Shown here: positions 8,810-15,663 of the stretch, one piece after another
How the letters are laid out: each line of letters begins with the position of its first letter
Numbering within the stretch: the stretch's first letter is position 1
Source: JBOHWJ01 sp050736615
GTDB taxonomy: Bacteria; Desulfobacterota; Binatia; Binatales; Binataceae
Direction: 5' to 3'
Assembly: GCA_050736615.1 (NCBI GenBank)
Contig: JBOHWL010000059.1
Location: forward strand, 1 to 26,675
Length of the DNA: 26,675 bases
Position numbers and translations under genes: made by a program
The notes under the pieces: model-generated
The model's database searches: none
Told to the model about the DNA's origin: nothing
Seen by the model: only the letters and a program-made list of their open reading frames with translations

Positions 8810-9610
8810 TCAATAAGCGGCGCTGCGTGAGGCGGCTTTATACAGCCGTTCGAGTTCATCTTCGGTAAAGCCGGCCAATAGCCGCGCTTCTTTCGCAATC
8901 GTCAGGGTGGAATCGAAGTCAAGCCGCCTTCCGCTTACTTCGAGCGGCACCTGCGGCGCGCCCGCCGCGGTCGTGCGGCCGCCCTGGAAGTTGAACAGGT
9001 TATCGATATTGTTCTGAAAGTCCTGGGCCTTGCGCAGCCGTTCGGGGTCGCCTTCGGTCAGCTTGCGCATCCATTTCGAACCCATCCGCACGTGCGTTAT
9101 CTCATCAGCCAGCACATAATCCACGGCGCGTTCGATCACCGGATCCCCCATCTTCTGAGCAAGCCGGATCATCTGCTCGAAGACGTCACAGGCGAGCCCC
9201 TCAAGTCCGCGGTTAATGCCGGCCACCCGGCAGGCCGGGTCGTCGATCTGCGTGCATGACCATAGCACTTCGCTTTCCGGGAATTCACCAATATACGAAC
9301 CGACATATTCGAGCAGTTTGGCGAAAATCTCCGCATGACGGGATTCGTCCCACACCTGGCGCGCCATATCGAGCTGGAATTCCCAGGGCGCGTCGGGAAA
9401 ATCGAAGAGCGTTCGGCCCGCCGCTTCCATCGCCTGCATCTCGCCGACCGCGATACCATGCAGGCGGCCCTTGAGGAAGTCCTCCTCGTGCGGCATCACG
9501 GTAACCGGATCGAGCCCCTGGTCGAGCCGCGCCTGGAACATTCGTGCGAGCGGTTCCATGATGTAAGCGTCAGGACGGGCGAGTTTATCGACCGGTATCA
9601 TTCTCTGCAT
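8810..9610 (-). CDS. Ferritin-like diiron protein, paralogue B
   Basis: A 266-residue close paralogue of the downstream gene. The ligands are in the same spacing: Glu62, Glu89-x-x-His92 (DESRH), Glu145 and Glu170-x-x-His173 (DEITH). The stretch LFDFPDAPWEFQLDMARQVW is identical in both proteins. It differs at the N-terminus (about 10-45) and by an insertion of about 12 residues near 215-230 (GGRTTAAGAPQV region). Such side-by-side copies may form a heteromeric diiron complex, but this is inference. The gene follows the NTF2-like gene with a 12-base gap; ATG 9610 is preceded by GAGGA about 10 bases upstream. Both copies end in the same motif, LLAGF(S/T)E(E/D)E followed by AAS/ASRxxAY, so the C-terminus is probably functional. 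Confidence 0.85.
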   Translation of the reverse strand: MQRMIPVDKLARPDAYIMEPLARMFQARLDQGLDPVTVMPHEEDFLKGRLHGIAVGEMQAMEAAGRTLFDFPDAPWEFQLDMARQVWDESRHAEIFAKLLEYVGSYIGEFPESEVLWSCTQIDDPACRVAGINRGLEGLACDVFEQMIRLAQKMGDPVIERAVDYVLADEITHVRMGSKWMRKLTEGDPERLRKAQDFQNNIDNLFNFQGGRTTAAGAPQVPLEVSGRRLDFDSTLTIAKEARLLAGFTEDELERLYKAASRSAAY

Positions 9611-9622
9611 AAGCCTGATTCC

Positions 9623-10009
9623 TCAACGCGTCCAGGCGCCACGGCGCCCGGTGAGATTCAACGCTTCCCATATCAGCCATCGCCCGTCACGTTCGCCCAG
9701 GCGTATCTGCAAAGTGAAAGTCGCGCCGTTGCCGTCATGCAGGCGGGCTTTCACGTAATGATGATCATTGACGCGAGCGGTGGCGACAATTTCGATGCGC
9801 TCCCAGGCCTTGTGAGGAAGGGCCGCCAGCGTTTCCATAAGCTCCTTTTGCGCAGCCGGGGCGGCCATCGCGGTGAGTTCCGCCTGCCGCCGTTCAGCCA
9901 GCAGCCGGAGCATATGGTTGGCGGCTTCGAGCATCGCGGCCGGCGCTGGCCTGCGCGGTTCGAGTGGCTGCGGCCCCATCACATTGGCGCGTTCACCAAG
10001 ATCAGGCAT
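9623..10009 (-). CDS. Small NTF2-like (SnoaL-type fold) protein 2
   Basis: A 128-residue protein: an N-terminal helix pair (MLEAANHMLRLLAERR), then alternating strands ending in GRWLIWEALNLTGRRGAW. The cone-shaped NTF2-like fold is suggested by the layout and by the terminal W-x-I/W-E strand, which parallels the preceding gene's W-R-I-V-E-I-E. NTF2-like proteins are small isomerases, hydrolases or non-catalytic partners, such as the beta subunits of ring-hydroxylating oxygenases. Start ATG 10009 overlaps the upstream gene's TGA by 8 bases, showing translational coupling. The much longer open frame reaching 10324 is only the shadow of that upstream gene. Fold assignment is moderate; function unknown. 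Confidence 0.7.
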   Translation of the reverse strand: MPDLGERANVMGPQPLEPRRPAPAAMLEAANHMLRLLAERRQAELTAMAAPAAQKELMETLAALPHKAWERIEIVATARVNDHHYVKARLHDGNGATFTLQIRLGERDGRWLIWEALNLTGRRGAWTR

Positions 10010-10376
10010 GATTGACCCTTGCCTCGTCGGGTTTCTTCCAGGGCGAGCGCATCCCAAGGTCTTCAATCTCAACGATGCGCCAGGTGCCGTCGGTTTCGTG
10101 CCAACGATTTTGCAAATCGAAGCGGCCCGCGGCGCCGCTGATTCGTACCTTGACGATGTACTGGAAACCCACGCGGGCACGCGCAAGCGTCGCGGCGCGG
10201 TCGAACGGCCCCATCCCGGCGCCACGCGCCATCGTCGCGCGATGGTCCGGGAGCGCGGGCGCGCTGACGAAGGCCTCCGCCGCGCGGGCGTCGCCGCGGA
10301 CGATCGCGTTGCAATAGGCATCAACCGCGACGAGCAGCTCGGACGGAATCGCCATCCGCGATTTCACGAAGCCCAT
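10002..10376 (-). CDS. Small NTF2-like (SnoaL-type fold) protein 1
   Basis: A 124-residue protein resembling SnoaL/NTF2-like domains: helix IPSELLVAVDAYCNAIVRGDARAAEAFV, then strands including VGFQYIVKVRISG and the closing pair WHETDGTWRIVEIEDLG. It starts with ATG 10376, which shares one base with the TAA of the preceding diiron gene (TAATG), so the two are translationally coupled. It overlaps the next NTF2-like gene by 8 bases. Its place between ferritin-like genes suggests an accessory or substrate-binding role in the same pathway, as small NTF2-like subunits have in some oxygenases. No catalytic residues are evident by eye. Confidence 0.75.
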   Translation of the reverse strand: MGFVKSRMAIPSELLVAVDAYCNAIVRGDARAAEAFVSAPALPDHRATMARGAGMGPFDRAATLARARVGFQYIVKVRISGAAGRFDLQNRWHETDGTWRIVEIEDLGMRSPWKKPDEARVNHA

Positions 10377-10999
10377 TAGCTACGACCGAGTCTGCGTACC
10401 TCGGCCTCCTCAAACCCGGTGAGACCGCCGGCGGCGGCGAGTTTTTCGTCCAGATGCGCCTGCCATAAGGCGGCCCGCCGATATTTATCGGCGGAATCAA
10501 GCAAATCGTTGAGCAACACGGAGCCACGCTCGATATGGCGCTTTTCCTCCTCAATCATATGGGCGAGGATGCGCAGCGTCGGCGGCTCATAGACGGGATT
10601 GGCCGCGGCCACGTGCGAACTGTAATGGGAGACCAACTGTGGTTTCAGCACACGATGGATTCCCACCAGCCGTTCGATCGTGTCCTCCCATTCCTCCTTG
10701 TCCTCGATCGCGTTGATGAACTCGACGAAGCTTTCATTGGGCGGGCGCGAGACCTGCGCCTGGCTGCGCAATTCCGACAGGCGTTTGCCGAGCGCGTCCG
10801 TATGCAGCGCGTCTTCATAAACCTGGCGCGCCAATTCGAGCTTGACGGGAATCTCGGGTGTCAACGCGATCCACCCCGCCATCATCCGCATCATGCGTTC
10901 TTCGGCGTAACGATAGTTCATCAGATAGCGGGCGCTCTGCCGTACGCTGTAAACGCCTTCGAGGGTTCGCTGATCATGAAACGGCATGTTCGAATTCAC
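10376..10999 (-). CDS. Ferritin-like diiron protein, paralogue C (divergent)
   Basis: A 207-residue, shorter and more divergent member of the same family. Glu33/Glu34 (YAEER) sit on helix 1 and the last E-x-x-H is Glu152-x-x-His155 (EEKRH). At the first E-x-x-H position the aligned sequence is Asp63-x-x-His66 (VYEDALH versus VWDESRH in paralogues A and B). Asp can still ligate iron, but the site geometry would change. Translation starts at GTG 10999, behind an AGGGAGGC ribosome-binding site. An ATG four codons downstream is an alternative. It heads the coupled run C - NTF2 - NTF2 - B - A. Its first 13 codons and ribosome-binding site are duplicated 140 bases upstream. Confidence 0.8.
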   Translation of the reverse strand: MNSNMPFHDQRTLEGVYSVRQSARYLMNYRYAEERMMRMMAGWIALTPEIPVKLELARQVYEDALHTDALGKRLSELRSQAQVSRPPNESFVEFINAIEDKEEWEDTIERLVGIHRVLKPQLVSHYSSHVAAANPVYEPPTLRILAHMIEEEKRHIERGSVLLNDLLDSADKYRRAALWQAHLDEKLAAAGGLTGFEEAEVRRLGRS

Positions 11000-11043
11000 G
11001 GCCTCCCTGTAATTCCCCCCCCACAGACGGCTTTGATCTAAAC

Positions 11044-11139
11044 TTACCTTAACGCACCTCGCGGACTCGTTTGCTCGGCTCCACTGCGTTCCGCCTGATG
11101 CGGGGTTCGCTGATCATGAAACGGCATGTTCGGACTCAT
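11044..11139 (-). CDS. 31-codon remnant or leader ORF coupled to tetR
   Basis: ATG 11139 overlaps the tetR stop as ATGA and follows a good GGGAGG ribosome-binding site. The frame runs 31 codons to TAA at 11044. The first residues, MSPNMPFHDQRTP, copy the start of the downstream diiron protein; after that the peptide follows the inserted repeat and is unrelated. The simplest reading is that the diiron gene was once coupled directly to tetR, and that an insertion with duplication displaced it, leaving a truncated start. It may still be translated and act as a short leader peptide. It is not a complete protein. Confidence 0.45.
   Translation of the reverse strand: MSPNMPFHDQRTPHQAERSGAEQTSPRGALR
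11060..11094 (-). repeat. Second copy of the REP-like repeat blocks
   Basis: Read on the minus strand, 11074-11094 matches 7936-7956 at 19 of 21 positions (GCGGAACGCAGTG, two mismatches, then GCCGAG). CGAGTCCGCG follows at 11060-11069, as at 8008-8017. This copy lacks the central inverted repeat of the first. It lies inside the insert that separates the two gene-start repeats, linking the insertion to a dispersed element family. Confidence 0.5.
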
Positions 11140-11807
11140 GACCTCCCTGTTGTCTTCCGCTGGAGCGCACCGGCATCTGGCGTCCGCTCGGGATTGAAGA
11201 AGCGCCCTTCAAGAATTCCGGTGATCTCGCGCCAGTAAGTCTCCTTATCGATTCTCGCCAACTGATCTCCGCCCGTCGCCAGTCCCGAGCACAGCATATG
11301 GATGGCCTCGACCGCGCTGGGCAGATGCTCATAATGAATCACGCCCAAGGCGCGACCGCGTTCCAAAGCTTCTTTCAGGGCTGACTTGTAGCCGATGACG
11401 ATTCCCATAAGCCGAGCGCGGAATTCCGGGCGCCGCACGAGATAATGCGCCTCGTGATTGATCACCGCGAAAGCCTCCGGATAACGCCCAATCACGTCCA
11501 GGGCGGCGCGCATGATGCCCAGCAACTCGCGGCGCGGATCGCCCTCGGTGCGGGCGCGAATCGCGGGCAGTGCGTCAGTCAACTCGCCTACCATGGACTC
11601 GACCATCACCAGCAGGATTTCGGCTTTGCTATTCAGATAGACGTAAATCGAACCGGCGGCGAGCCCGGCTTCGAGCGCGATCTCCTTGACGGTCGCCTCG
11701 TGGAAGGATTTGCGCGCGAGCACGCGCGTGAGGGCCAGAAAAATCTGACGTTTGCGGATCCGCGCCAGCGTCTCGTCTTGATTAGCGATGCGGCTCGCCT
11801 CGACCAT
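11136..11807 (-). CDS. TetR/AcrR-family transcriptional repressor
   Basis: A 223-residue one-component regulator. The N-terminal helix-turn-helix is clear: ILALTRV-like helix 1, then ATVKEIALEAGLAAGSIYVY, with the Y-x-Y/F-L-N-S-K-A-E motif ending helix 4. The remaining 150 residues form the variable all-helical ligand-binding domain. Start ATG 11807 (MVEASRIANQDE) is preferred over the TTG at 11849, because it leaves a normal short N-terminal arm and the TTG has no ribosome-binding site. The gene is divergent from an MFS transporter. A perfect palindrome of the type TetR proteins bind lies in the gap, so autoregulation and control of both directions are likely. It probably leads the diiron operon downstream. 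The ligand is unknown. Confidence 0.9.
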   Translation of the reverse strand: MVEASRIANQDETLARIRKRQIFLALTRVLARKSFHEATVKEIALEAGLAAGSIYVYLNSKAEILLVMVESMVGELTDALPAIRARTEGDPRRELLGIMRAALDVIGRYPEAFAVINHEAHYLVRRPEFRARLMGIVIGYKSALKEALERGRALGVIHYEHLPSAVEAIHMLCSGLATGGDQLARIDKETYWREITGILEGRFFNPERTPDAGALQRKTTGRS

Positions 11808-11913
11808 CACGTTGTTCCACACGGCCGCTCGATGAACTTCGGCCGGCAATTAAGGATCAGCCGGCGATTAAAGGACCAGCTACGTCCCATCGATCACGCT
11901 ATCCACGCTAATG

Positions 11914-11927
11914 AATGAACGTTCATT
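11914..11927. promoter_or_regulatory. Probable TetR operator palindrome
   Basis: AATGAACGTTCATT is a perfect 14-bp palindrome in the gap between tetR (-) and the MFS gene (+), about 107 bases before the chosen tetR start and 113 before the MFS start. Sites with TGAACG/CGTTCA half-sites are common for TetR/AcrR repressors. Its central place suggests that one dimer site governs both divergent promoters. Binding by this TetR is inferred. Confidence 0.7.
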
Positions 11928-12006
11928 TTGTCAAGCCGCATTTTTATCCGCCTCGACCCAACCTTCGGCCCTGAAAAATAGTCCCTCGTGCGGGTTGGCA
12001 TGACCA

Positions 12007-12029
12007 CGTAAACTGGGCTCCACTTTACG
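12007..12029 (+). promoter_or_regulatory. Inverted repeat just upstream of the MFS start
   Basis: Two 10-base arms, CGTAAACTGG and CCACTTTACG, pair at 9 of 10 positions around a 3-base loop. The structure ends 10 bases before the GTG start at 12040, where a hairpin would cover or abut the ribosome-binding region. It could be a second operator, or an RNA hairpin tuning translation. Confidence 0.45.
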
Positions 12030-12039
12030 GGGTGAGATA

Positions 12040-13404
12040 GTGGACGAGACATCACGGCCAGAGATCTTCTCGGTTGAGCGCGCGCTTGGGGACGGCGCCG
12101 CTGCACCCGCCGCGACCGCTAGTTCGAGCGATCAGACCGCATCGCCATCGGCGCCGCCGATTCCGCCCGGCCATGGCCGCGCGACGGTGCGCGCGGTGGT
12201 CGCGATGCTCTATTACCAAGGCTATACGCTGGCGATTTTAGGCATCGCGGCGCCCTGGATCGCGAAGAGTTTTCAGCTTGATCAAGCGGGCATCGCGCGC
12301 ATGTTCGCGTGGATTTCGATCAACGCACTCGGCGCGCTCGGCCTGTCGCATATGGCTGATCGCATCGGGCGCCGGCGCGTGCTGCTGTGGAGCCTGGTTG
12401 GCACGCCGCTTTTCTCCATCGGCGCCGCGCTGTCGACCCAAGCCGCATGGTTCATCGTATGCGAAATCGGCGTCTACGCGTTTATCGGGGCGACCTTCGC
12501 GAGCGCTATCGTGATGTTGGCTGAAGCGCTGCCGATCGCGGAGCGCGCTAAAGGGCAGGGTTACGGAGGTTTGGCGCGCGCCCTGGGCAGCGGCGTATGC
12601 CTCATCCTCATGCCGGTGCTGGCGCATTACGGATGGTCCTGGCGATGGCTCTTGCTGCTGCCGATCGCCGGTTTCATTTTATTGCCGATTTTGGCTCGCA
12701 CTCTGCCGGAGAGTTATCGCTGGGAGGAGGCGGCGGCCTCCGGCATTTCCGAAAGCCATTTTTACGATATTTTCACGCCGTTCTATCGCCGGCGCGCAAT
12801 TCCGCTGATGATCGCGACCCTGCTGGGCGAGACTGCCGGAGTCGCGGTCACCAGTTGGGTCTATTTTCACGCCGTCTCGGTAGTCGGCCTCTCAGCGGCC
12901 GCGGCGAGCGCGATGGTGTTGATCGCCGGCGGTGTGGGGCTATGCGGTTTTCCACTGGGTGCGTGGGCGGCTGATCGTTTCGGGCGGGTCCGCACCATAA
13001 CGGTATTGGGAGCTGTGATCACCTTGGGAACGGTGCCGTTTTTCTGGGGTCCGCCGGCGCACTACACCCATCCGATTTTATGGCTCGGCGTCGCCGATCT
13101 CTGGTTTTCCACCGTGGGCAACGCGGTTATCACGGCGGGGAACTCCGCCGTGACTGAGTTGTTTCCTACCGCCTTGCGCGGCACTATCATCGGCTGGCTA
13201 ACGCTGATTGTTGCCATTGCGGCGATTATCGCTGAGGTTACAATCGCGGCGCTGGCGGCTCGCATGGGCGGACTTTCAGTGGTGGCGGGCTATTTGGCGC
13301 TGCTCTCGATTCCAGGCGCGCTGATATGGGGGCTCTTTATCGATGAGACGCGCGGACTTTCGCTCGAAGCGGCGGCCGGCGAAGACCGGGCGGCATCGCT
13401 ATGA
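12040..13404 (+). CDS. MFS transporter, metabolite/sugar porter-like, divergent from tetR
   Basis: A 454-residue 12-helix transporter. After a Pro/Ala/Ser-rich N-terminus of about 45 residues come the membrane segments. The loop 2-3 motif is classic: HMADRIGRRRVLLW (G-x-x-x-D-R-x-G-R-R type). LPESYRW at the middle loop and AWAADRFGRVRT at the loop 8-9 repeat point to the sugar/metabolite:H+ symporter-like branch. Translation starts at GTG 12040. The gene is divergent from tetR across a shared palindrome, the usual layout of an inducible exporter or importer under local repression. It overlaps the lipoprotein gene by ATGA, so the two are probably cotranscribed. The cargo may be the substrate or product of the diiron operon (inference). 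Confidence 0.85.
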   Translation: MDETSRPEIFSVERALGDGAAAPAATASSSDQTASPSAPPIPPGHGRATVRAVVAMLYYQGYTLAILGIAAPWIAKSFQLDQAGIARMFAWISINALGALGLSHMADRIGRRRVLLWSLVGTPLFSIGAALSTQAAWFIVCEIGVYAFIGATFASAIVMLAEALPIAERAKGQGYGGLARALGSGVCLILMPVLAHYGWSWRWLLLLPIAGFILLPILARTLPESYRWEEAAASGISESHFYDIFTPFYRRRAIPLMIATLLGETAGVAVTSWVYFHAVSVVGLSAAAASAMVLIAGGVGLCGFPLGAWAADRFGRVRTITVLGAVITLGTVPFFWGPPAHYTHPILWLGVADLWFSTVGNAVITAGNSAVTELFPTALRGTIIGWLTLIVAIAAIIAEVTIAALAARMGGLSVVAGYLALLSIPGALIWGLFIDETRGLSLEAAAGEDRAASL

Positions 13405-14345
13405 ACCGATTCCAAATGGGTCCCGCGAACTTGTCCATAAATCGTATCCAGGCTCTGGTGCGCTTCGCGCTCATCATGGCGCTGTGCGCGTTTGGTCTGG
13501 CCGCTTGCTCCCTGTATCGGAACACCTTCGGCGGGCTTAACCAGGACTTTTGGTCGAAGACGCCGGCTCATCGATGCACCGCGATCGGGAATTATTCATT
13601 AGCGAAGCAGCTCGACTTGTATGTTCAAGGCCGCACCGAACGTAATCCGCCCGACCCGTACGTACTTGAACAGGTGGCGTCAAACGGTTTCAACATCGTT
13701 CCACTCACAGTCCAGCGGCTGAAGCGTGACCCCTCCGATCGCGATCGTCTGGCGCTGCTCGAATTGCTTGAAGTCATTTCCGCCGAGCATTTTGATCTGA
13801 GTAACGATGCAGCCTTGCTGGAGAAGCTCCAGCGCGTGGCGGCCTCAATCAAGGATGCTTCCGAGCGCGAAAAGGCCGAGCTGACCGTCCGCAAAATCGT
13901 CGTGCGCCGATATCCGCTGCCGGAACAATTGCGGATTTACCTGGACGGCGACGGCCCCGGCCAGCCTGATTACGTAATGGTACAGCCGGTAGCCGGGAAT
14001 GGCGCCGCGATCGTGCCGTTGGTGATGCGGCGAATGGCGCAACCGCGGACGGACCTGGTGCGTCTCGATCTTCTGTATCTGCTGATGCACGTGTCACCCA
14101 GGTACGACAACCTCACCGGCGATTCGGAACTGCTGGCGCGGCTTCAGCGAATTGCCGGCACGATGAAAGACCCGTATTGGCGGCGCACCGCCGAGCGGTA
14201 CATCGGCAAAATCCAGGCTGGCACGACGATTCAGCCCACGCCGCCATGCGCCGCCGTCAGCCTGTCACTGCCTGATTATCTGCCGAGCGACCAGTGGCGC
14301 AACGTACCGCCGTTCGATCAGAGCAGCTATCCGCCGCAGCTATAG
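13401..14345 (+). CDS. Lipoprotein with two tandem ~100-residue repeats
   Basis: A 314-residue protein of no recognised family. A signal peptide with a hydrophobic core (ALIMALCAFG) ends in the lipobox LAAC at 33-36, so Cys36 should be lipidated. Two homologous units follow, at about 65-166 and 171-271. Each begins with Y-x-L-x-x-Q-L-x-x-Y, has an N-G/A-x-x-I-V-P-L-x-x-x-R-(L/M) helix, then R-L-x-L-L-x-L-L, then (S/N)-D/E-x-x-LL-x-(K/R)-L-Q-R-(V/I)-A. The all-helical, HEAT-like layout suggests a binding scaffold. A Pro-rich tail follows. The start overlaps the MFS stop by four bases, linking it to that transporter. It is convergent with the PPOX gene, overlapping it by six bases. Confidence 0.75.
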   Translation: MNRFQMGPANLSINRIQALVRFALIMALCAFGLAACSLYRNTFGGLNQDFWSKTPAHRCTAIGNYSLAKQLDLYVQGRTERNPPDPYVLEQVASNGFNIVPLTVQRLKRDPSDRDRLALLELLEVISAEHFDLSNDAALLEKLQRVAASIKDASEREKAELTVRKIVVRRYPLPEQLRIYLDGDGPGQPDYVMVQPVAGNGAAIVPLVMRRMAQPRTDLVRLDLLYLLMHVSPRYDNLTGDSELLARLQRIAGTMKDPYWRRTAERYIGKIQAGTTIQPTPPCAAVSLSLPDYLPSDQWRNVPPFDQSSYPPQL

Positions 14346-14966
14346 ATTGTTTTTATAATCCTCTTGCACCGCCGCGTCGATCTTGTCGGCGATACCCCCG
14401 TCGCGCCCCATCTTGGCGGCGAGATACCTGCCCCAGCTAAAGGCGATCGGCTCGCCCCAGCTCTCCGGCCGCCATAATTGCGCGCGGATTAAAGCTTTGG
14501 CGCAATGAAAAAAGCACTGTTGGATGGTAATCCGGACCACCATCAGGGCCGGATTGCCGCGCGCCGCCATGCGCTCCAGGATAACCGGGTCGGTGCCGAT
14601 TTCCGCGGTGCCGTTCACGCGCAGGGTCTCGTTGGTCCCGGGCACCATGAAGATGACGCCAACGTGCGGATTTTCCACAATGTTCTGAAACGTGAAGAGC
14701 AGTTTGTTGCCCTTGCGTTCCGGAAGCAGCAACGTATTGGCGTCAACCACTTCGACGAAACCGGGAGCATCGCCCTTGGGCGCGCAATCTTGGTTACCAG
14801 CGGCGTCAGCCGTGGCGAGCACCAAAAAAGGCGAGCGTCGGATGAAACTGATGGCCAACTCATCGAGCGCGGTGAGCAGTTTCTTCGGCGTCGCCGGATT
14901 CGGCTCACCCAGCATCGAACGCAATTGCGCGACGGTCGTGATACAATAATTAGTGCCGTTGTTCAT
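14340..14966 (-). CDS. PPOX-fold FMN-binding protein (MSMEG_1061-like)
   Basis: A 208-residue member of the pyridoxamine 5'-phosphate oxidase-like split-barrel family. Recognisable blocks are SPFLVLATADAAGNQDCAPKGDAPGFV, LLLPERKGNKLLFTFQNIVENPHVGVIF and ETLRVNGTAEI, the usual FMN/F420-binding strands of the subfamily sometimes labelled MSMEG_1061. Such proteins bind a flavin or deazaflavin and may reduce small molecules or biliverdin-like compounds; true PNPOx activity is unlikely. ATG 14966 has a GGAG ribosome-binding site about 8 bases upstream. The JAMM peptidase gene lies 51 bases upstream on the same strand, so the two may be cotranscribed. Confidence 0.85.
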   Translation of the reverse strand: MNNGTNYCITTVAQLRSMLGEPNPATPKKLLTALDELAISFIRRSPFLVLATADAAGNQDCAPKGDAPGFVEVVDANTLLLPERKGNKLLFTFQNIVENPHVGVIFMVPGTNETLRVNGTAEIGTDPVILERMAARGNPALMVVRITIQQCFFHCAKALIRAQLWRPESWGEPIAFSWGRYLAAKMGRDGGIADKIDAAVQEDYKNNL

Positions 14967-15017
14967 CGCTACTCTCCGCGAGTCAAAGCTTCTTTAGTTT
15001 TCAATCCCGCCACAAGC

Positions 15018-15488
15018 TCATACGAATTGCAGCTCGATTTCCGCGAAATCCTTGCTTTTCGCATCCCAGGCGAAAGCTGCGGCGCGCGCAAATCTCCCCT
15101 CCCTGACCGACATCACGATATACGTTGCGCCGGGATAATCAGGTTCATTCGGATCAAACGAACACGCCTGCGCGCGATCGGTCGGGGAAAAATAGGCGTC
15201 ATGGTCCGGATGGGAATGGTACACCATCAACAGCTTTAGCTTACGATGGTCGATCTCCTCGAGCACCGCCAGATGCGCTTTCGGGTCCATTAAAAAAGCG
15301 GTGCGCGCGTCGCGCGTGAAAGTCGCCGGATCCTCGGCGTGTTTGCGGTTTTGGATATTCGTGATCTCGCGCACTTCTTCGACCCGCTCATCGCCGATCA
15401 CGAAACCGCAGCATTCGTGAGGGAATTCGCGCTCCGCATGGGCGCTGAGACGCTCGAAAGTCGCCCGTTGAATGGTCACCGTTCTCAT
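15018..15488 (-). CDS. JAMM/M67-family metallopeptidase-like protein
   Basis: A 156-residue stand-alone MPN domain. Every zinc/catalytic element of the JAMM motif is present: Glu25 (FPHECCG), His91-x-His93 (YHSHPD), Ser101 and Asp104 (SPTD) with the right H-x-H-x7-S-x2-D spacing. Bacterial M67 proteins of this kind (Mec/RadC-distant, CysM-type) often cut a C-terminal residue from ubiquitin-like sulfur carrier proteins such as CysO/ThiS relatives. No sulfur-carrier or ThiF gene is in the window, so the substrate is uncertain. I chose ATG 15488 for its family-like N-terminus. An upstream in-frame TTG at 15506 has a GAGAGG close before it and could be used instead. Confidence 0.85.
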   Translation of the reverse strand: MRTVTIQRATFERLSAHAEREFPHECCGFVIGDERVEEVREITNIQNRKHAEDPATFTRDARTAFLMDPKAHLAVLEEIDHRKLKLLMVYHSHPDHDAYFSPTDRAQACSFDPNEPDYPGATYIVMSVREGRFARAAAFAWDAKSKDFAEIELQFV

Positions 15489-15663
15489 CGCGTTAGCAGT
15501 ATCCAACCTCTCGGTTACAAGAGTCGCGGCCCTTATTCAACCACGCCGGTGAATCGCGAACTGGGTTGTCTCGCGCCCCCGAGCATCCTGTGGCCCTGAA
15601 ATCTCACGATGGTCACTTCGCGCGCCTTGCTCGAAGGCGCTTTCCCGCTGTAGGTAAAGAGGC

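Larger units (their letters stand above)
10963..11150. repeat. 48-bp direct repeat duplicating a gene start
   Basis: 10963-11010 and 11103-11150 are direct repeats 140 bases apart, with 44 of 48 positions identical. The first 30 bases match perfectly; the four differences fall around the start codon. Each copy holds a ribosome-binding site, a start codon (GTG in the gene-proximal copy, ATG in the upstream copy) and the codons for M-x-x-NMPFHDQRT. The 92 bases between them include a segment shared with the REP-like element at 7936-8017. The arrangement looks like a partial duplication or a repeat-mediated insertion at the operon start. Confidence 0.8.

Noticed and set aside
10010..10324. Long N-terminal extension of the second NTF2-like gene
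   Set aside because: The extension reads through the coding region of the first NTF2-like gene in another frame; the overlapping ATG at 10009 is the natural start.
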